Origin: Mycobacteriales bacterium
Lineage (GTDB): Bacteria > Actinomycetota > Actinomycetes > Mycobacteriales > SCTD01
Length of the DNA: 64,000 nt
Direction of reading: 5' to 3'
Assembly: GCA_030447385.1 (NCBI GenBank)
Contig: JAUJOY010000005.1
Location: 215,654 to 279,653 of the forward strand
Part shown: positions 16,171 through 25,504 of the stretch, piece after piece
How the letters are laid out: each line of letters begins with the position of its first letter
How positions within the stretch are numbered: position 1 is the first letter of the stretch
Program-made: the position numbers and the translations under genes
The notes under the pieces: model-generated
What the model was told of the DNA's origin: nothing
Databases searched by the model: none
Seen by the model: the letters and a program-made list of their open reading frames with translations, nothing else

Positions 16171-16986
16171 ATGACGCTGCAGATCTCGCTGGTCGGCAAC
16201 GCGATGCAGATGGCTGTGGCGACGTTGGGTCCGGGGCAGACGGTCTACTGCGAGGCCGGCAAGTTCCTGTTCAGCTCGGGGGATGTGCTCATGGAGACCA
16301 AGCTGAGCGCGCCGAGCAGCGGCGAGGAGGTCCCGGGCGCCGGTGGTCTCGGCGGCCTCATGAGGGGCGCGCTCGACGTCGGCAAGCGGATGATGGCAGG
16401 GGAGAGCTTCGCCTACCAGCACTTCTCGACCAGGGGCGGCGACGGCCTGGTCGCGTTCGCCGGGGTGCTGCCCGGGGAGATGAGGCTGCTGGAGCTCGAC
16501 GGCGCCACCACGTGGTTCGCGGAGAAGGACGCCTTCGTCGCGGCGGAGGCGGGCGTACGGTCCGACATCGCCTTCTCCGGACTGCGTCAGGGATTCGCCG
16601 GCGGCGAGGGCTTCGTGCTGCAGAAGCTCAGCGGGACGGGGACGCTGCTGATCGCCGGCGCGGGCAACTTCATCGAGATCGACCCGGCCGACTACGGCGG
16701 CACGCTCAAGGTCGACACCGGCTGCATCGTCGCCTTCGAGTCCACGGTCTCGTACGGCATCGAGCGGGTCGGACGGCTCAACCGGCAAGGGGCGATGACC
16801 GCGCTGTTCGGCGGCGAGGGGCTGTCGCTGGCGACGCTCACCGGCCGCGGGAAGGTCATCCTGCAGTCGATGACGGTGGAGGCGCTCGCGACGGCTCTCG
16901 CGAAGTTCGCCCGGCGGGGTGACGGCGACAACGGGGCGACCGGACTGGGAGCGATCGGCGGCCTGCTCGGCGGACGGGGCGGCTGA
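16171..16986 (+). CDS. AIM24 family protein
   Basis: 271 residues in the AIM24/TIGR00266 family: N-terminal ETxLxxGQTVYCEAGKF-like segment, FSTRGGDGLVAFAG, a central LLELDG and a Gly-rich C-terminus. The fold is a trimeric beta-prism related to TRAP-like RNA-binding proteins, but the bacterial function is unknown. Homologues often sit in tellurium/stress loci next to TerD. AGAGGAAGGGGG precedes the ATG. It is transcribed divergently from the Hsp70 gene across 114 bases that carry no clear heat-shock operator. I regard it as the far edge of the Ter locus. Confidence 0.9.
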   Translation: MTLQISLVGNAMQMAVATLGPGQTVYCEAGKFLFSSGDVLMETKLSAPSSGEEVPGAGGLGGLMRGALDVGKRMMAGESFAYQHFSTRGGDGLVAFAGVLPGEMRLLELDGATTWFAEKDAFVAAEAGVRSDIAFSGLRQGFAGGEGFVLQKLSGTGTLLIAGAGNFIEIDPADYGGTLKVDTGCIVAFESTVSYGIERVGRLNRQGAMTALFGGEGLSLATLTGRGKVILQSMTVEALATALAKFARRGDGDNGATGLGAIGGLLGGRGG

Positions 16987-17072
16987 GCGCAGGCAGGCGT
17001 CGGGGGCGCGTGCCGGTGCCGGTGGCCGGCGGAGGTGGTGCTGCGACGGGACGACCGTCAGCGGCGCAGGCA

Positions 17073-17100
17073 GCTATCATCGGGCCATGACGATGACAGC
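17073..17100. promoter_or_regulatory. probable ArsR-type operator over -10 box and start codon
   Basis: An inverted repeat pairs TCATCG (17077-17082) with CGATGA (17091-17096) around 8 bases; flanking GCT (17073-17075) and AGC (17098-17100) extend the symmetry. Its left arm covers a TATCAT -10 box at 17075-17080 and its centre holds the ATG of the regulator gene at 17087. Transcription would start about at the ATG, so the message is probably leaderless and self-repressed. No good -35 is visible. Confidence 0.5.
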
Positions 17101-17428
17101 GGATCGGACCGACGTCTCCGCGGCAGCCTGCCTGTTCCGCAGCCTGGCCGAGCCGGCCCGGCTCGCGATCCTGCGCCACCTTGCTCTGGGTGAGCACCGC
17201 GTCGTGGACCTCACCGCCCACCTGGGCCTTGCGCAGTCCACGGTCAGCGGCCACCTCGCCTGCCTGCGCGACTGCGGGCTGGTGGACGTGCGGCCGGCAG
17301 GTCGGGCGTCCTGGTACTCCCTGGCCCACCCGGAGCTGATGGACCTGCTGGGGTCGGCGGAGCGGCTGCTGGAGGCCACCGGTGACGCCGTGACGCTGTG
17401 CCCCACCCACGCCGGCGACGGCCGATGA
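17087..17428 (+). CDS. ArsR/SmtB-family metal-responsive repressor
   Basis: 113 residues with a winged helix: LFRSLAEPARLAILRHL (17-33), the recognition helix segment LGLAQSTVSGHLACLRDCGLV and the wing RPAGRASWYSL. Cysteines at the CLF start, in HLACLRDCGL, and in the C-terminal TLCPTH give a likely thiol metal site as in CmtR/cadmium-type sensors; which metal is not decidable here. It would repress its own operon until metal binds. Its stop overlaps the start of the efflux gene by 4 bases (ATGA). Confidence 0.93.
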   Translation: MTMTADRTDVSAAACLFRSLAEPARLAILRHLALGEHRVVDLTAHLGLAQSTVSGHLACLRDCGLVDVRPAGRASWYSLAHPELMDLLGSAERLLEATGDAVTLCPTHAGDGR

Positions 17429-18192
17429 CCGCCGTCCACGACCACGCCGAGGCGCGGGCCGCGCTGCTGCCGGAGGAGCGGGCCCGGCTGGGACGCCGTG
17501 CGCAGCTGCTGGCCGGCGCGAGCGTCACCTACAACGCGGTGGAGGCGGTCATCGCGATCGCCGCCGGACTGGTGGCCGGCTCCGCGGCTCTGGTCGGGTT
17601 CGGGCTCGGCTCGGTGATCGAGGTGTCCAGCGGACTGGTCATCCTGTGGCAGTTCCGCCACCGGCTGCCGGAGAGCCGCGAGCAGGCGGCCCTGCGCATC
17701 ATCGCCCTGTCGTTCTTCGCCCTGGCCGCCTACGTCAGCGTCGACAGCATCCGCGCGCTGACCGCCACCGACCTGCCCGATCCCTCCCCGGCCGGGATCG
17801 CCCTGGCCGCGACCAGCCTGGTCGTCATGCCCTTCCTGTCGTGGGCGCAGCGGCGTACGGGACGGGCGCTGCACAGCAACGCCGTCATCGCCGACAGCAC
17901 CCAGACCCTGCTGTGCACCTACCTGTCCGGGGTCCTGCTCGCCGGGCTGCTGCTGAACGCCACGCTCGGATGGGCCTGGGCGGACCCGCTCGCCGGACTG
18001 CTGATCGCCGCGCTCGCGGCCAAGGAAGGCCGCAACGCCTGGCAGGGCAAGGGGTGCTGCGGATCCGCCCTGGCACCCGGAGCCACGGCCGCAGCCACAG
18101 CGACAGCCACAGCCGGTGCCTGCGCCGACGCGAAGACCGGCGACGGCGCGCCCGCCTGCCACAGCGCGCACACCGGCTGCGGCACGAGCTGA
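17425..18192 (+). CDS. cation diffusion facilitator-like transporter with Cys/His-rich tail
   Basis: 255 residues with about six membrane helices and close similarity to actinobacterial CDF-like cation transporters usually coded beside ArsR genes. The second helix reads GFGLGSVIEVSS (58-69); relatives I recall have Asp where Gly62 stands (GFGLDSVIE), a position equivalent to a metal ligand in YiiP-type transporters. The fifth-helix motif IADSTQT (155-161) is intact. The last 45 residues form a Cys/His-rich tail (CC, then C, C, H, H, C) with an Ala-Thr stretch, probably a cytosolic metal-binding tail. It is coupled to the repressor by an ATGA overlap. Confidence 0.88.
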   Translation: MTAVHDHAEARAALLPEERARLGRRAQLLAGASVTYNAVEAVIAIAAGLVAGSAALVGFGLGSVIEVSSGLVILWQFRHRLPESREQAALRIIALSFFALAAYVSVDSIRALTATDLPDPSPAGIALAATSLVVMPFLSWAQRRTGRALHSNAVIADSTQTLLCTYLSGVLLAGLLLNATLGWAWADPLAGLLIAALAAKEGRNAWQGKGCCGSALAPGATAAATATATAGACADAKTGDGAPACHSAHTGCGTS

Positions 18193-18197
18193 CCGCG

Positions 18198-18509
18198 ATG
18201 GAGGTGGTGCTGCTCTACTTCGACGGCTGCCCCACGTGGCGGGTGACCGAGCAGCGGCTCACCCAGGCGCTCGCCCTCGCAGGGGCCCCCGACACCCCGG
18301 TGACCCGCCGCCAGGTCACCACCCCCGAGGAGGCGGAGCGGCTGGCGTTCCGGGGCTCGCCGACCGTGCTCATCGACGGTCGCGACCCGTTCGCCGCTGC
18401 GGACGCCCCTGTCGGCCTTGCCTGCCGGCTGTACGCCACCCCCCAGGGTCGTGCGGGTGCCCCGACCGTGGAGCAGCTGGTGGCTGCAGTGAGCCCGCCC
18501 CGCGGCTGA
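18198..18509 (+). CDS. small thioredoxin-fold protein of the metal operon
   Basis: 103 residues starting MEVVLLYFDGCPTWR, a thioredoxin-like first strand and loop with only one cysteine (Cys11) instead of CxxC. RGSPTVLIDGRDPF at about 52-65 supplies the cis-Pro strand. Similar proteins are found next to mercury or organomercury and metal-efflux genes; a thiol or metal-handling role is inferred. The ATG is 5 bases after the transporter stop, so it is the third gene of the operon. It ends in a weak terminator facing the VOC gene. Confidence 0.85.
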   Translation: MEVVLLYFDGCPTWRVTEQRLTQALALAGAPDTPVTRRQVTTPEEAERLAFRGSPTVLIDGRDPFAAADAPVGLACRLYATPQGRAGAPTVEQLVAAVSPPRG

Positions 18510-18536
18510 GGACCTGCCGCCGGTGGCCGGTCAGCC
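18504..18536. terminator. possible bidirectional terminator
   Basis: GGCTGA (18504-18509) pairs with TCAGCC (18531-18536); the two arms are exactly the stop codons of the converging genes plus three bases each. The loop is long (21 bases) but GC-rich and may fold further. Weaker than the other hairpins of this type here. Confidence 0.35.
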
Positions 18537-19289
18537 AGGCAGGCTCTGCATGATCGAGAACGGTGCCCCCCACGGGTCCTCGACCACCGCGAAGCGGCCG
18601 AAGAAGGTGTCGGCCGCCGGCATCGTGACCTTGCCGCCGGCCGCCTGCACGGCGTCGACCACGTCGTTGACCGAGCGAACGGCGAAGCAGCAGCTCCAGC
18701 CCGCGGGTGCCCCGTCCCGCGGGCCTCCGAGCCCCCCCACGGATCCGGACCCGACGTGGAAGGTGGCGTAGCCGGCCATCCCCTCGAGGTCCTCGAACCG
18801 GAAGTCGAAGACCGCCCCGTAGAACCGCCGAGCGGCGTCGACGTCCTCGAAGGCCCCGTCGTTCCAGATCAGCGCCCCGGGCTCGTTGTAGATGGTGACC
18901 CCGGGGTGCTGGGCGGCTTGCCAGACGCCGAACAGGTGCCCCTGCGGGTCGGCGGCCACAGCCATCCGCCCCAGCGGCCCCACGTCCATCGGCGGGGCCA
19001 CGAGGGTCCCCCCGCCGGCGGAAATGGCCTCGGCGGTCTTGTCGGCGTCGTCGGTGGCGAAGTAGGTGGTCCACGAAGGCGGCGTCGAGGCGTCCATCCG
19101 CGGCATCATGCCCGCGGCTTCCTGCCCCTCGGCCAGGCAGGTCAGGTAGCCGCCGTGCTCCGGATCGCCCTCGGTGTAGGTCCAGCCGAGCAGGTCGGTG
19201 TAGAAGGCCTGCGCTGCAGGAAGGTCAGCGGCGCTGTAGTCGACCCAGCACGGTGTCCCGGCCGGCCAGGTGGTGTCGCGAGTGGGCAT
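18531..19289 (-). CDS. two-domain VOC (glyoxalase/bleomycin-resistance fold) protein
   Basis: 252 residues containing two VOC modules: about 12-125 ([22 protein letters not shown] to [10 protein letters not shown]) and about 138-250 ([21 protein letters not shown] to [11 protein letters not shown]). Paired modules can build one metal site, but the usual His/Glu ligands are only partly present, so the substrate is open. It resembles the actinobacterial 27-kDa antigen CFP30B-like group. The ATG at 19289 is preceded by GAGGAGGAGC, an excellent ribosome binding site. Confidence 0.9.
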   Translation of the reverse strand: MPTRDTTWPAGTPCWVDYSAADLPAAQAFYTDLLGWTYTEGDPEHGGYLTCLAEGQEAAGMMPRMDASTPPSWTTYFATDDADKTAEAISAGGGTLVAPPMDVGPLGRMAVAADPQGHLFGVWQAAQHPGVTIYNEPGALIWNDGAFEDVDAARRFYGAVFDFRFEDLEGMAGYATFHVGSGSVGGLGGPRDGAPAGWSCCFAVRSVNDVVDAVQAAGGKVTMPAADTFFGRFAVVEDPWGAPFSIMQSLPG

Positions 19290-19394
19290 CGCTCCTCCTC
19301 GAGGTCTGAGGGCACCACGCTTCCACCTACGTCGGACACATTCCAGACCCGGAGCGGCGAAAGCCCCTTGGCCCTACCCGTAAAGTCGACGCAC

Positions 19395-21878
19395 ATGACC
19401 ACCGAGGCCCCCGCCGAGCGCGTCGCGTACGACCCGCACGCGGTCCAGGAGCGCTGGCTCCCGGTGTGGGACACCCTCGACCTCTACCGGGCGGGCCGAG
19501 TCGAGGGGGCTCCGAAGAAGTACGTGCTCGACATGTTCCCCTACCCCAGCGGTGACCTGCACATGGGGCACGCGGAGGCGTACGGCCTGTGCGACGTGCT
19601 GGCCCGCTACTGGATGCGGCGCGGCTTCGACGTGCTGCACCCGATCGGCTGGGACTCCTTCGGGCTGCCCGCGGAGAACGCCGCCATCCGCCGCGACGAG
19701 CACCCGGCGACGTACACCTACGCCAACATCGAGACGCAGGCGCAGTCCTTCCGGCGCTACGCGATCAGCTTCGACTGGTCCCGGCGGCTGCACACGAGCG
19801 ATCCCGAGTACTACCGCTGGACGCAGTGGCTGTTCCTGCGCTTCCGCGAGCGGGGGCTGGCCTACCGCAAGAGCAGCGCCGTCAACTGGTGCCCGCAGGA
19901 CCAGACGGTGCTGGCCAACGAGCAGGTGGTGCAGGGCGCCTGCGAGCGCTGCGGGGCGCCGGTCACCAAGCGCGAGCTGACGCAGTGGTTCTTCAAGGTG
20001 ACCGACTACGCCGATCGGCTGCTGGCGGACATGGAGCAGCTGCGCGGTGCATGGCCCGAGCGCGTGCTGCTGATGCAGAAGAACTGGATCGGGAAGTCGC
20101 AGGGCGCCCACGTGGATTTCGTCGTCCGGCTGGCCGAGGGAGCGCAGAAGGCGGTCACCGTCTTCACGACCCGCCCCGACACCCTGTACGGCGCGACCTT
20201 CTTCGTGGTGGCCGCGGACGCGCCGCTGGCGCTCGAGCTGTGCGCTCCGGACCGCCGGCCCGCGCTGGACGCGTACCGCGAGGCCGTGCGCTCGCTGAGC
20301 GACATCGACCGGCAGTCCACCGACCGGAAGAAGACCGGCGTCGACCTCGGCGTGACGGCGCTCAACCCCGTGACGGGTGGGCAGATCCCGGTGTACGCCG
20401 CCGACTACGTGCTGGCCGACTACGGGACCGGCGCGATCATGGCGGTTCCGGCGCACGACCAGCGCGACCTCGACTTCGCGCTGCAGTTCGGCCTGCCGGT
20501 GCGCGTGGTCGTGGAGACGGGCGCCGAGGACCCCGCGGTGTCGGGGACGGCCACCGCGGGCGACGGAGTGCTGGTCAACAGCGGCCCGTACGACGGCCTG
20601 CGCAAGGACGAGGCCTCCGCCCGGATCGTGGCCGACCTCGAGGCTCGCGGCGGCGGCCGGGGTGCAGTCAACTTCCGGCTGCGGGACTGGCTGCTGAGCC
20701 GGCAGCGCTTCTGGGGAGCGCCGATCCCGATCGTGCACTGCCCGTCCTGCGGGGAGGTCGCGGTCCCCGACGAGCAGCTGCCCGTACGCCTGCCGGACCT
20801 GCGGGGTGCAGCGCTGAAGCCGGTGGGCACGTCACCGCTGGGGGCGGCGGGGGAGTGGGTGAACACCACCTGCCCGTCCTGCGGAGGAGCGGCGCAGCGT
20901 GACACCGACACGATGGACACCTTCGTCGACTCGTCCTGGTACTTCCTGCGCTTCTGCTCGCCGGACTACCAGGACGGCCCGTTTGACCCCGCGGCCGTCC
21001 GGGAGTGGATGCCGGTCGCGCAGTACGTCGGCGGGGTCGAGCACGCGATCCTGCACCTGCTCTACAGCCGCTTCTTCACCAAGGTCCTGCAGGACATGGG
21101 GATGGTCGACTTCGGTGAGCCCTTCCTGCGGCTGATGAACCAGGGCCAGGTCATCAACCAGGGCAAGGCCATGAGCAAGTCGCTCGGCAACGGCGTCGAC
21201 CTCGGCGCGGAGCTGAGCCGGTTCGGCGTCGACGCGGTGCGGCTGACGGTGGTGTTCGCCGGGCCGCCGGAGGACGACATCGACTGGGCGGACGTCTCAC
21301 CCGCCGGGGCCGTGAAGTACCTCGCGCGGGCTGCCCGGCTGGCCGAGGACGTCGCGGCTCTGGTCGGCGACGAGCGGGATCTGGCCGTCGACCGGGCGGT
21401 CGCGAAGACGGTGGACGAGGTGACGCGGCTGATCGAGGCGCAGCGGCTGAACGTCGTGGTGGCCCGCTTCATGGAGCTCACCTCGGCGCTGCGCAGAGCC
21501 GTGGACGGACCGGTCCCGGCCGCGGCCTCACTGCGGGAGGGAGTGGCAGCCCTGGCGATCATGCTGGGGTGCTTCGCGCCCTACACCGCCGAGGAGATCT
21601 GGTCCCGCCTGGGTCATGACGTGGTGGCCGGCGACTCCGTGCACGCGACCGCGTGGCCGACGGCCGACCCTGAGCTGCTCGTCGAGGAGGCCGTCACGTG
21701 CGTGGTGCAGGTGGCCGGCAAGCTGCGTGACCGGCTGCAGGTGCCGCCGGACATCGCCGAGGACGAGCTGCGCACGCTCGCGCTGGCCTCCCCCGGGGTG
21801 GTCGCCACCCTGAACGGGCGCGACGTCCGGCTGGTGGTCGTACGCGCCCCGAAGCTCGTGAACGTCGTCCCGGCCTGA
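19395..21878 (+). CDS. leuS: leucyl-tRNA synthetase
   Basis: 827 residues charging tRNA-Leu. The HIGH motif appears as HMGH at 56-59, the KMSKS loop as AMSKS near 592, and the editing domain (about 220-430) has the [12 protein letters not shown] and [17 protein letters not shown] motifs that bind mischarged tRNA. Cys pairs CERCGAP, CPSCGE and CPSCGG form zinc sites. Length and motif order are those of the bacterial enzyme. TAAAGT at 19381-19386 is a plausible -10 with the ATG 9 bases beyond, so the message may be leaderless. No T-box is visible in the 105-base upstream gap. Confidence 0.98.
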   Translation: MTTEAPAERVAYDPHAVQERWLPVWDTLDLYRAGRVEGAPKKYVLDMFPYPSGDLHMGHAEAYGLCDVLARYWMRRGFDVLHPIGWDSFGLPAENAAIRRDEHPATYTYANIETQAQSFRRYAISFDWSRRLHTSDPEYYRWTQWLFLRFRERGLAYRKSSAVNWCPQDQTVLANEQVVQGACERCGAPVTKRELTQWFFKVTDYADRLLADMEQLRGAWPERVLLMQKNWIGKSQGAHVDFVVRLAEGAQKAVTVFTTRPDTLYGATFFVVAADAPLALELCAPDRRPALDAYREAVRSLSDIDRQSTDRKKTGVDLGVTALNPVTGGQIPVYAADYVLADYGTGAIMAVPAHDQRDLDFALQFGLPVRVVVETGAEDPAVSGTATAGDGVLVNSGPYDGLRKDEASARIVADLEARGGGRGAVNFRLRDWLLSRQRFWGAPIPIVHCPSCGEVAVPDEQLPVRLPDLRGAALKPVGTSPLGAAGEWVNTTCPSCGGAAQRDTDTMDTFVDSSWYFLRFCSPDYQDGPFDPAAVREWMPVAQYVGGVEHAILHLLYSRFFTKVLQDMGMVDFGEPFLRLMNQGQVINQGKAMSKSLGNGVDLGAELSRFGVDAVRLTVVFAGPPEDDIDWADVSPAGAVKYLARAARLAEDVAALVGDERDLAVDRAVAKTVDEVTRLIEAQRLNVVVARFMELTSALRRAVDGPVPAAASLREGVAALAIMLGCFAPYTAEEIWSRLGHDVVAGDSVHATAWPTADPELLVEEAVTCVVQVAGKLRDRLQVPPDIAEDELRTLALASPGVVATLNGRDVRLVVVRAPKLVNVVPA

Positions 21879-21890
21879 GGCGCGGCGCGC

Positions 21891-22280
21891 TCATCCGAAC
21901 ACCTCGAGCTGGATGTTGTCCGGGTCCCGGAAGGTGATGGTCGACACGCCGCCGGGGTAGTCCTTGAGGTCCGAGTGCTCCACCCCGAGCTCCTCGAAGC
22001 GGGTCTTCAACATCGCGACGCTGCCCGCCTTCACCGCGAACGAGACGTGGTCCATGCCGATGCACCGCTCGTCGAACGGCTCGTGCGACGTCGCGTCGTG
22101 CTGGGTCAGCGTGAGGGTGAGCGCGCCACCGGAACCCTTCATACGGGTGCGCTGGAAGCCCTCGCCCTCGATCTGCGCGGTGATCTCCAGGCCGAGCACC
22201 TTCTGGTACCACGCCGTGCTGCGGGGGAGCTCCCGGACGCTCAGGCTCAGGTGGTGGTAGCCCAGCACTTCTGGGGGCAT
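21891..22280 (-). CDS. VOC-family protein, single domain
   Basis: 129 residues: GYHHLSLSVRELPRSTAWYQ start, MDHVSFAV in the middle, and DPDNIQLEVF at the end. The arrangement His in the first strand, His in MDHVSF and Glu in QLEVF gives the metal triad of active glyoxalase-like enzymes, so it is likely a metal-dependent lyase, dioxygenase or similar. ATG 22280 is preferred because upstream codons encode an Arg/Thr-rich non-homologous stretch. It converges on leuS with 12 bases between. Confidence 0.88.
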   Translation of the reverse strand: MPPEVLGYHHLSLSVRELPRSTAWYQKVLGLEITAQIEGEGFQRTRMKGSGGALTLTLTQHDATSHEPFDERCIGMDHVSFAVKAGSVAMLKTRFEELGVEHSDLKDYPGGVSTITFRDPDNIQLEVFG

Positions 22281-22515
22281 GTGCCGTGTCCGTTTCGTTG
22301 ACGGCGGGGTGCGCCGGGTCCTCTGGCCTGTCGCAGGAGTGCAGCATCTCCACACCCGTGCCGCCCGGTCAGCGGGTGCGTCTTCCTTCGGCGCGACTGG
22401 ACCGCCGTCGCGTCGCCGGGCACCTGAAGACCCGTGCCCGTCTTCCCGCCGAGCTCGACATCCGTACGAAGATCGCCTCCGGCAGGGTAGAGGACACTGG
22501 TCCGCGGCCCGTACG

Positions 22516-22882
22516 TCAGGCGGGCTGCACGGCCGCCGGACGACTGCCCTGCGTCTCGGACTGGACCCGGCGCCAGTGGTAGAGGTAGGCCGGGCCGGCG
22601 ATCAGCAGCATCGTGCCGGATCCCACCAGACCCAGAACGGCCTGGTGCTGCTGTGAGTCGCGCTGCCTGCTTCCGGCGCTCCTCCTCTGCGGGGTCGATG
22701 CGGCGGTCCTTGCCGTCCGGCGCGAACGCCGGCTCGTACCCGAAGTAGCCAGGGTCGGGATAGGCCAGCTGCACCACGTTCCGCACGGCGTTGACGGCGG
22801 AGAAGATGACCATCACCAGCGTCACGAGACAGATGAGGTAGAGGTAGGCGCTGCGCAGGCTCGCGCGGTCGGTGACGCTCAT
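22516..22882 (-). pseudogene. frameshifted small membrane protein
   Basis: From ATG 22882 the frame reads a two-helix-type protein start (a hydrophobic LYLICLVTLVMVIFSAV helix at about 13-29, then VVQLAYPDPGYFGYEP) up to about 22672. The continuation RDSQQHQAVLGLVGSG, a second helix and YLYHWRRVQS, ending at a TGA at 22516-22518, lies in another frame. One extra base near 22660-22672 explains this. Joined, the protein would be about 122 residues and match a widespread actinobacterial small membrane protein of unknown role. It may be a genuine mutation or a sequencing error. The 235 bases from here to the next gene hold nothing I can identify. Confidence 0.7.
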
Positions 22883-23111
22883 GATCGGTCCCTTCGTGCG
22901 ACGGAGGTCGCCTGCTCAGGCTGGATCTCGCGCGCCGCGAGGTCCATCCGCAGTTCTACTCAAGGCGCGGGTTCATTCCGCGAGTTCGTCCTGCGCGCCG
23001 ACGGGGTCGGTGTCCGGCGCACCGGCCTGAAGATCACGAGGGCGCCCGCATTGGACTGCGCGATCCAGTGCGGGCCATCGGTCCCCGCCACCCCGTCGTA
23101 GCCTCCCGGCC

Positions 23112-23957
23112 ATGACCCCCGTCGCGGTGGTGACCGACAGCACCGCCTACCTCCCCGACGGCATGGCGGCCTCGCACGGGGTGGGGGTGGTGCCGCTGCA
23201 CGTCGTGCTCGGCACGCACAGCGGGAAGGAGGGGCAGGAGGTCTCGCCCGGAGAGGTCGCGGCGGCGCTGACCGAGCGGCGGGTGCAGGTCTCCACGTCC
23301 CGGCCCACCCCCGCCGAGTTCGCCGCCGCCTACCGGGCGAGTGGCGCCACCTGCCTGGTCTCGGTGCACCTGTCGGCCGAGCTGTCCGGCACCCACGAGG
23401 CGGCGGTCCTCGCCGCGGCGGACGTGGCAGGCGACGGGATCGAGGTGCGGGTCGTCGACAGCGGCACGATCGCGATGGGGCTCGGTTTCGCGGTGCTCGC
23501 GGCGGCGCGGGCGGCGCGCGATGGCGGGGACATCGACGCGGTCGTCTCGGCTGCGACGTCGGCCGCCGCCAACACCGACACCCTCTTCTACGTCGACACG
23601 CTGGAGCACCTCCGGCGCGGTGGCCGGATCGGCGCCGCCGCAGCGCTGTTCGGTGCAGCGCTCGCGGTCAAGCCGCTGCTGCACGTCACCGGGGGCCACA
23701 TCGCGCCGCTCGAGAAGGTCCGCACCGCGTCCAAGGCCCTGGCCCGGCTGGAGGACCTCGCCATGCAGCGGGCCGGGAACGGGGAGGTGGACCTGGCGGT
23801 GCACCACCTGGCGGCTGCCGACAAGGCAGGTCAGCTGGCGGAGCGTCTGCGGGCGCGGCTGCCAGGGGTCGGGGCGCTGCACGTCTCGGAGGTCGGGGCG
23901 GTGGTCGGTGCGCACGTGGGTCCCGGACTGCTCGGAGTCGTTCTCTCCCGCAGATGA
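23112..23957 (+). CDS. DegV family fatty-acid-binding protein
   Basis: 281 residues with the DegV signature VVTDSTAYLP at the start, the STSRPTPAEF loop, LSAELSGTHEAA and VVDSGTIAMGLGF. DegV/FakB proteins bind a fatty acid and present it to a kinase or carry it; this fits the neighbour plsY, which uses acyl phosphate for phospholipid synthesis. Its stop overlaps the plsY start by 4 bases. The C-terminal ALHVSEVGAVVGAHVGPGLLG ending is typical. The 229 bases upstream show no gene. Confidence 0.93.
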   Translation: MTPVAVVTDSTAYLPDGMAASHGVGVVPLHVVLGTHSGKEGQEVSPGEVAAALTERRVQVSTSRPTPAEFAAAYRASGATCLVSVHLSAELSGTHEAAVLAAADVAGDGIEVRVVDSGTIAMGLGFAVLAAARAARDGGDIDAVVSAATSAAANTDTLFYVDTLEHLRRGGRIGAAAALFGAALAVKPLLHVTGGHIAPLEKVRTASKALARLEDLAMQRAGNGEVDLAVHHLAAADKAGQLAERLRARLPGVGALHVSEVGAVVGAHVGPGLLGVVLSRR

Positions 23958-24520
23958 GCGTCCTGCTGCTGCTGGCGGTCCTCGTCGGGTACCTGGTCGG
24001 GGCGGTGTCGCCGGCCAGCTTTCTCGCCGCCCGCAGAGGTGTGGACCTGCGGGTCGTGGGCTCGGGCAATCCTGGTGCGACGAACGCCTCGCGGGCGCTC
24101 GGCCGCCGAGCCGGGTTGGTCGTGGCACTGCTCGACGTGCTGAAGGGTCTCGTGCCGGCCGCCGGTTTCGGCGTTCTGGATCCGCGCGCAGGTCTGCTGG
24201 CGGGGCTGGCTGCGGTCCTCGGCCACGTGACGTCCCCGTTCCTGCGGGGCCGTGGCGGAAAGGGAGTGGCCACCGCTGCGGGCGCCGTCCTGGGTGTCCA
24301 TCCACTGTGGGCGCTGGGCGCGCTTCTCGTGTGGCTCTGCGTCTTCGCGACCACGCGATGGGTTGCGCTGGCATCGATCGCCGGGGGGTCGTCCGTGGCC
24401 GTCATCGCCGTTCTCCTGCACGAGGACGTCCTGTGGGCGTGCGCCATCGCGGCGGTGATCCTCGTGCGGCACCGCCGCAACCTCCTCCGGCGGCTGGCGC
24501 TGCGCAGGAGCCAGGGCTAG
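23954..24520 (+). CDS. plsY: glycerol-3-phosphate acyltransferase PlsY
   Basis: 188 residues with five membrane helices. Conserved PlsY loops are present: VGAVSPASFLAARRGVDLR, GSGNPGATNASRALG (motif with the GNPGATN core, about 37-51) and FLRGRGGKGVATAAG (about 97-111). It acylates glycerol-3-phosphate from acyl phosphate in the inner membrane as the first phospholipid step. It is slightly shorter than usual (about 200) but complete. It is coupled by ATGA overlap to degV. Confidence 0.93.
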   Translation: MSVLLLLAVLVGYLVGAVSPASFLAARRGVDLRVVGSGNPGATNASRALGRRAGLVVALLDVLKGLVPAAGFGVLDPRAGLLAGLAAVLGHVTSPFLRGRGGKGVATAAGAVLGVHPLWALGALLVWLCVFATTRWVALASIAGGSSVAVIAVLLHEDVLWACAIAAVILVRHRRNLLRRLALRRSQG

Positions 24521-24650
24521 GGCGTACGCGGGGCGCGCCTTGCAGCATGCCGTTGCTGCGCTCGGGATGCCCATCCACAGGGCGGCGGGTCCTCCACAGC
24601 GCAGGCGGCCCCGGCCCGCTCCGGCGAGTCCTCTGCCTACCGTCCGCAGC

Positions 24651-25504
24651 GTGCTCTTCCGGTCCCGATCCACCGCGCCAGCGGCGGAGGCCGCGGAGAG
24701 GCTGAGCGGGCTGCTCGCCCGGAGGGAGTGCGGCTGGGTGCTGCCGCCGGAGGAGGGCGACGCGCAGCATCCCGAGCCGGACCCGGTCGAGCCGCCGGAC
24801 CGCGCCGACGAGCGAGGCGCCGAGCCACTGCTCCCGCGGTCCTGGAGCGAGGATGCGGACCAGCCGGACGCGTGCCCGCCCGGCCTGCTGCCGACCTCGG
24901 TGCGGACCGGCCGCCTCGACCTGGGCCGTCGAGGGGCGGCCGCTCTCGTGGTCGTCGTGCTGCTGGCGGCGGCTGTGGCCGCCGGGGTCGTGCATCGAGG
25001 GCGGCCCCAGGAGGTCGTCGTACCCGCTGTTCTGGAGCCGGCGCGGCCGCTGCCCGTGGCCTCCCCGAGCCCGGTCGCGGAGGTGGTGGTGTCCGTCGGG
25101 GGGAAGGTCCGCTCGCCGGGGATCGTCCGCCTTCCCGCGGGCAGCCGGGTCGACGACGCGGTACGCGCAGCGGGCGGCGTCCTGCCGGGAGCGTCCACGG
25201 AGCTGCTCAACCTCGCGCGCAAGCTGGTGGACGGCGAGCAGGTGCTGGTCGGCGTCGACGCGCCGCCGGGCGCCCCCGCCGCACCCACCGGCGGCACGAA
25301 CGGCGGGCCGACGGGCCTGGTCGACCTCAACGCCGCATCGGCCTCCGATCTGGACGCCCTGCCCGGTATCGGCCCGGTCCTGGCGCAGCGCATCGTCGAC
25401 TGGCGGACCGAGAACGGCCGCTTCGACAGCGTCGAGCAGTGCGCGAGGTCACCGGCATCGGCGAGGCGAAGTACACCGACCTCGCCAGGAAGGTGACGGT
25501 CTGA
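24651..25504 (+). pseudogene. comEA: competence protein ComEA with frameshift in the last HhH motif
   Basis: The frame from GTG 24651 gives an N-terminal cytosolic part, a membrane helix (AAALVVVVLLAAAVAAGVV), a SLBB-like domain (VVVSVGGKVRSPGIV to VLVGVDAPPG) and the first helix-hairpin-helix (LNAASASDLDALPGIG). After GTCGAGCAG at 25439 the second HhH (REVTGIGEAKYTDLARKV) continues only in another frame, ending at TGA 25504. A single missing base (probably C in CAG-CTG-CGC) explains this. As read, the intact frame ends at 25496 with a scrambled tail. ComEA binds incoming DNA in natural transformation. The next gene, comEC, is also frameshifted. Confidence 0.85.

Noticed and set aside
19290..19394. 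T-box leader before leuS
   Set aside because: The gap is too short and lacks the TGGNACC-type bulge sequence and a specifier loop.
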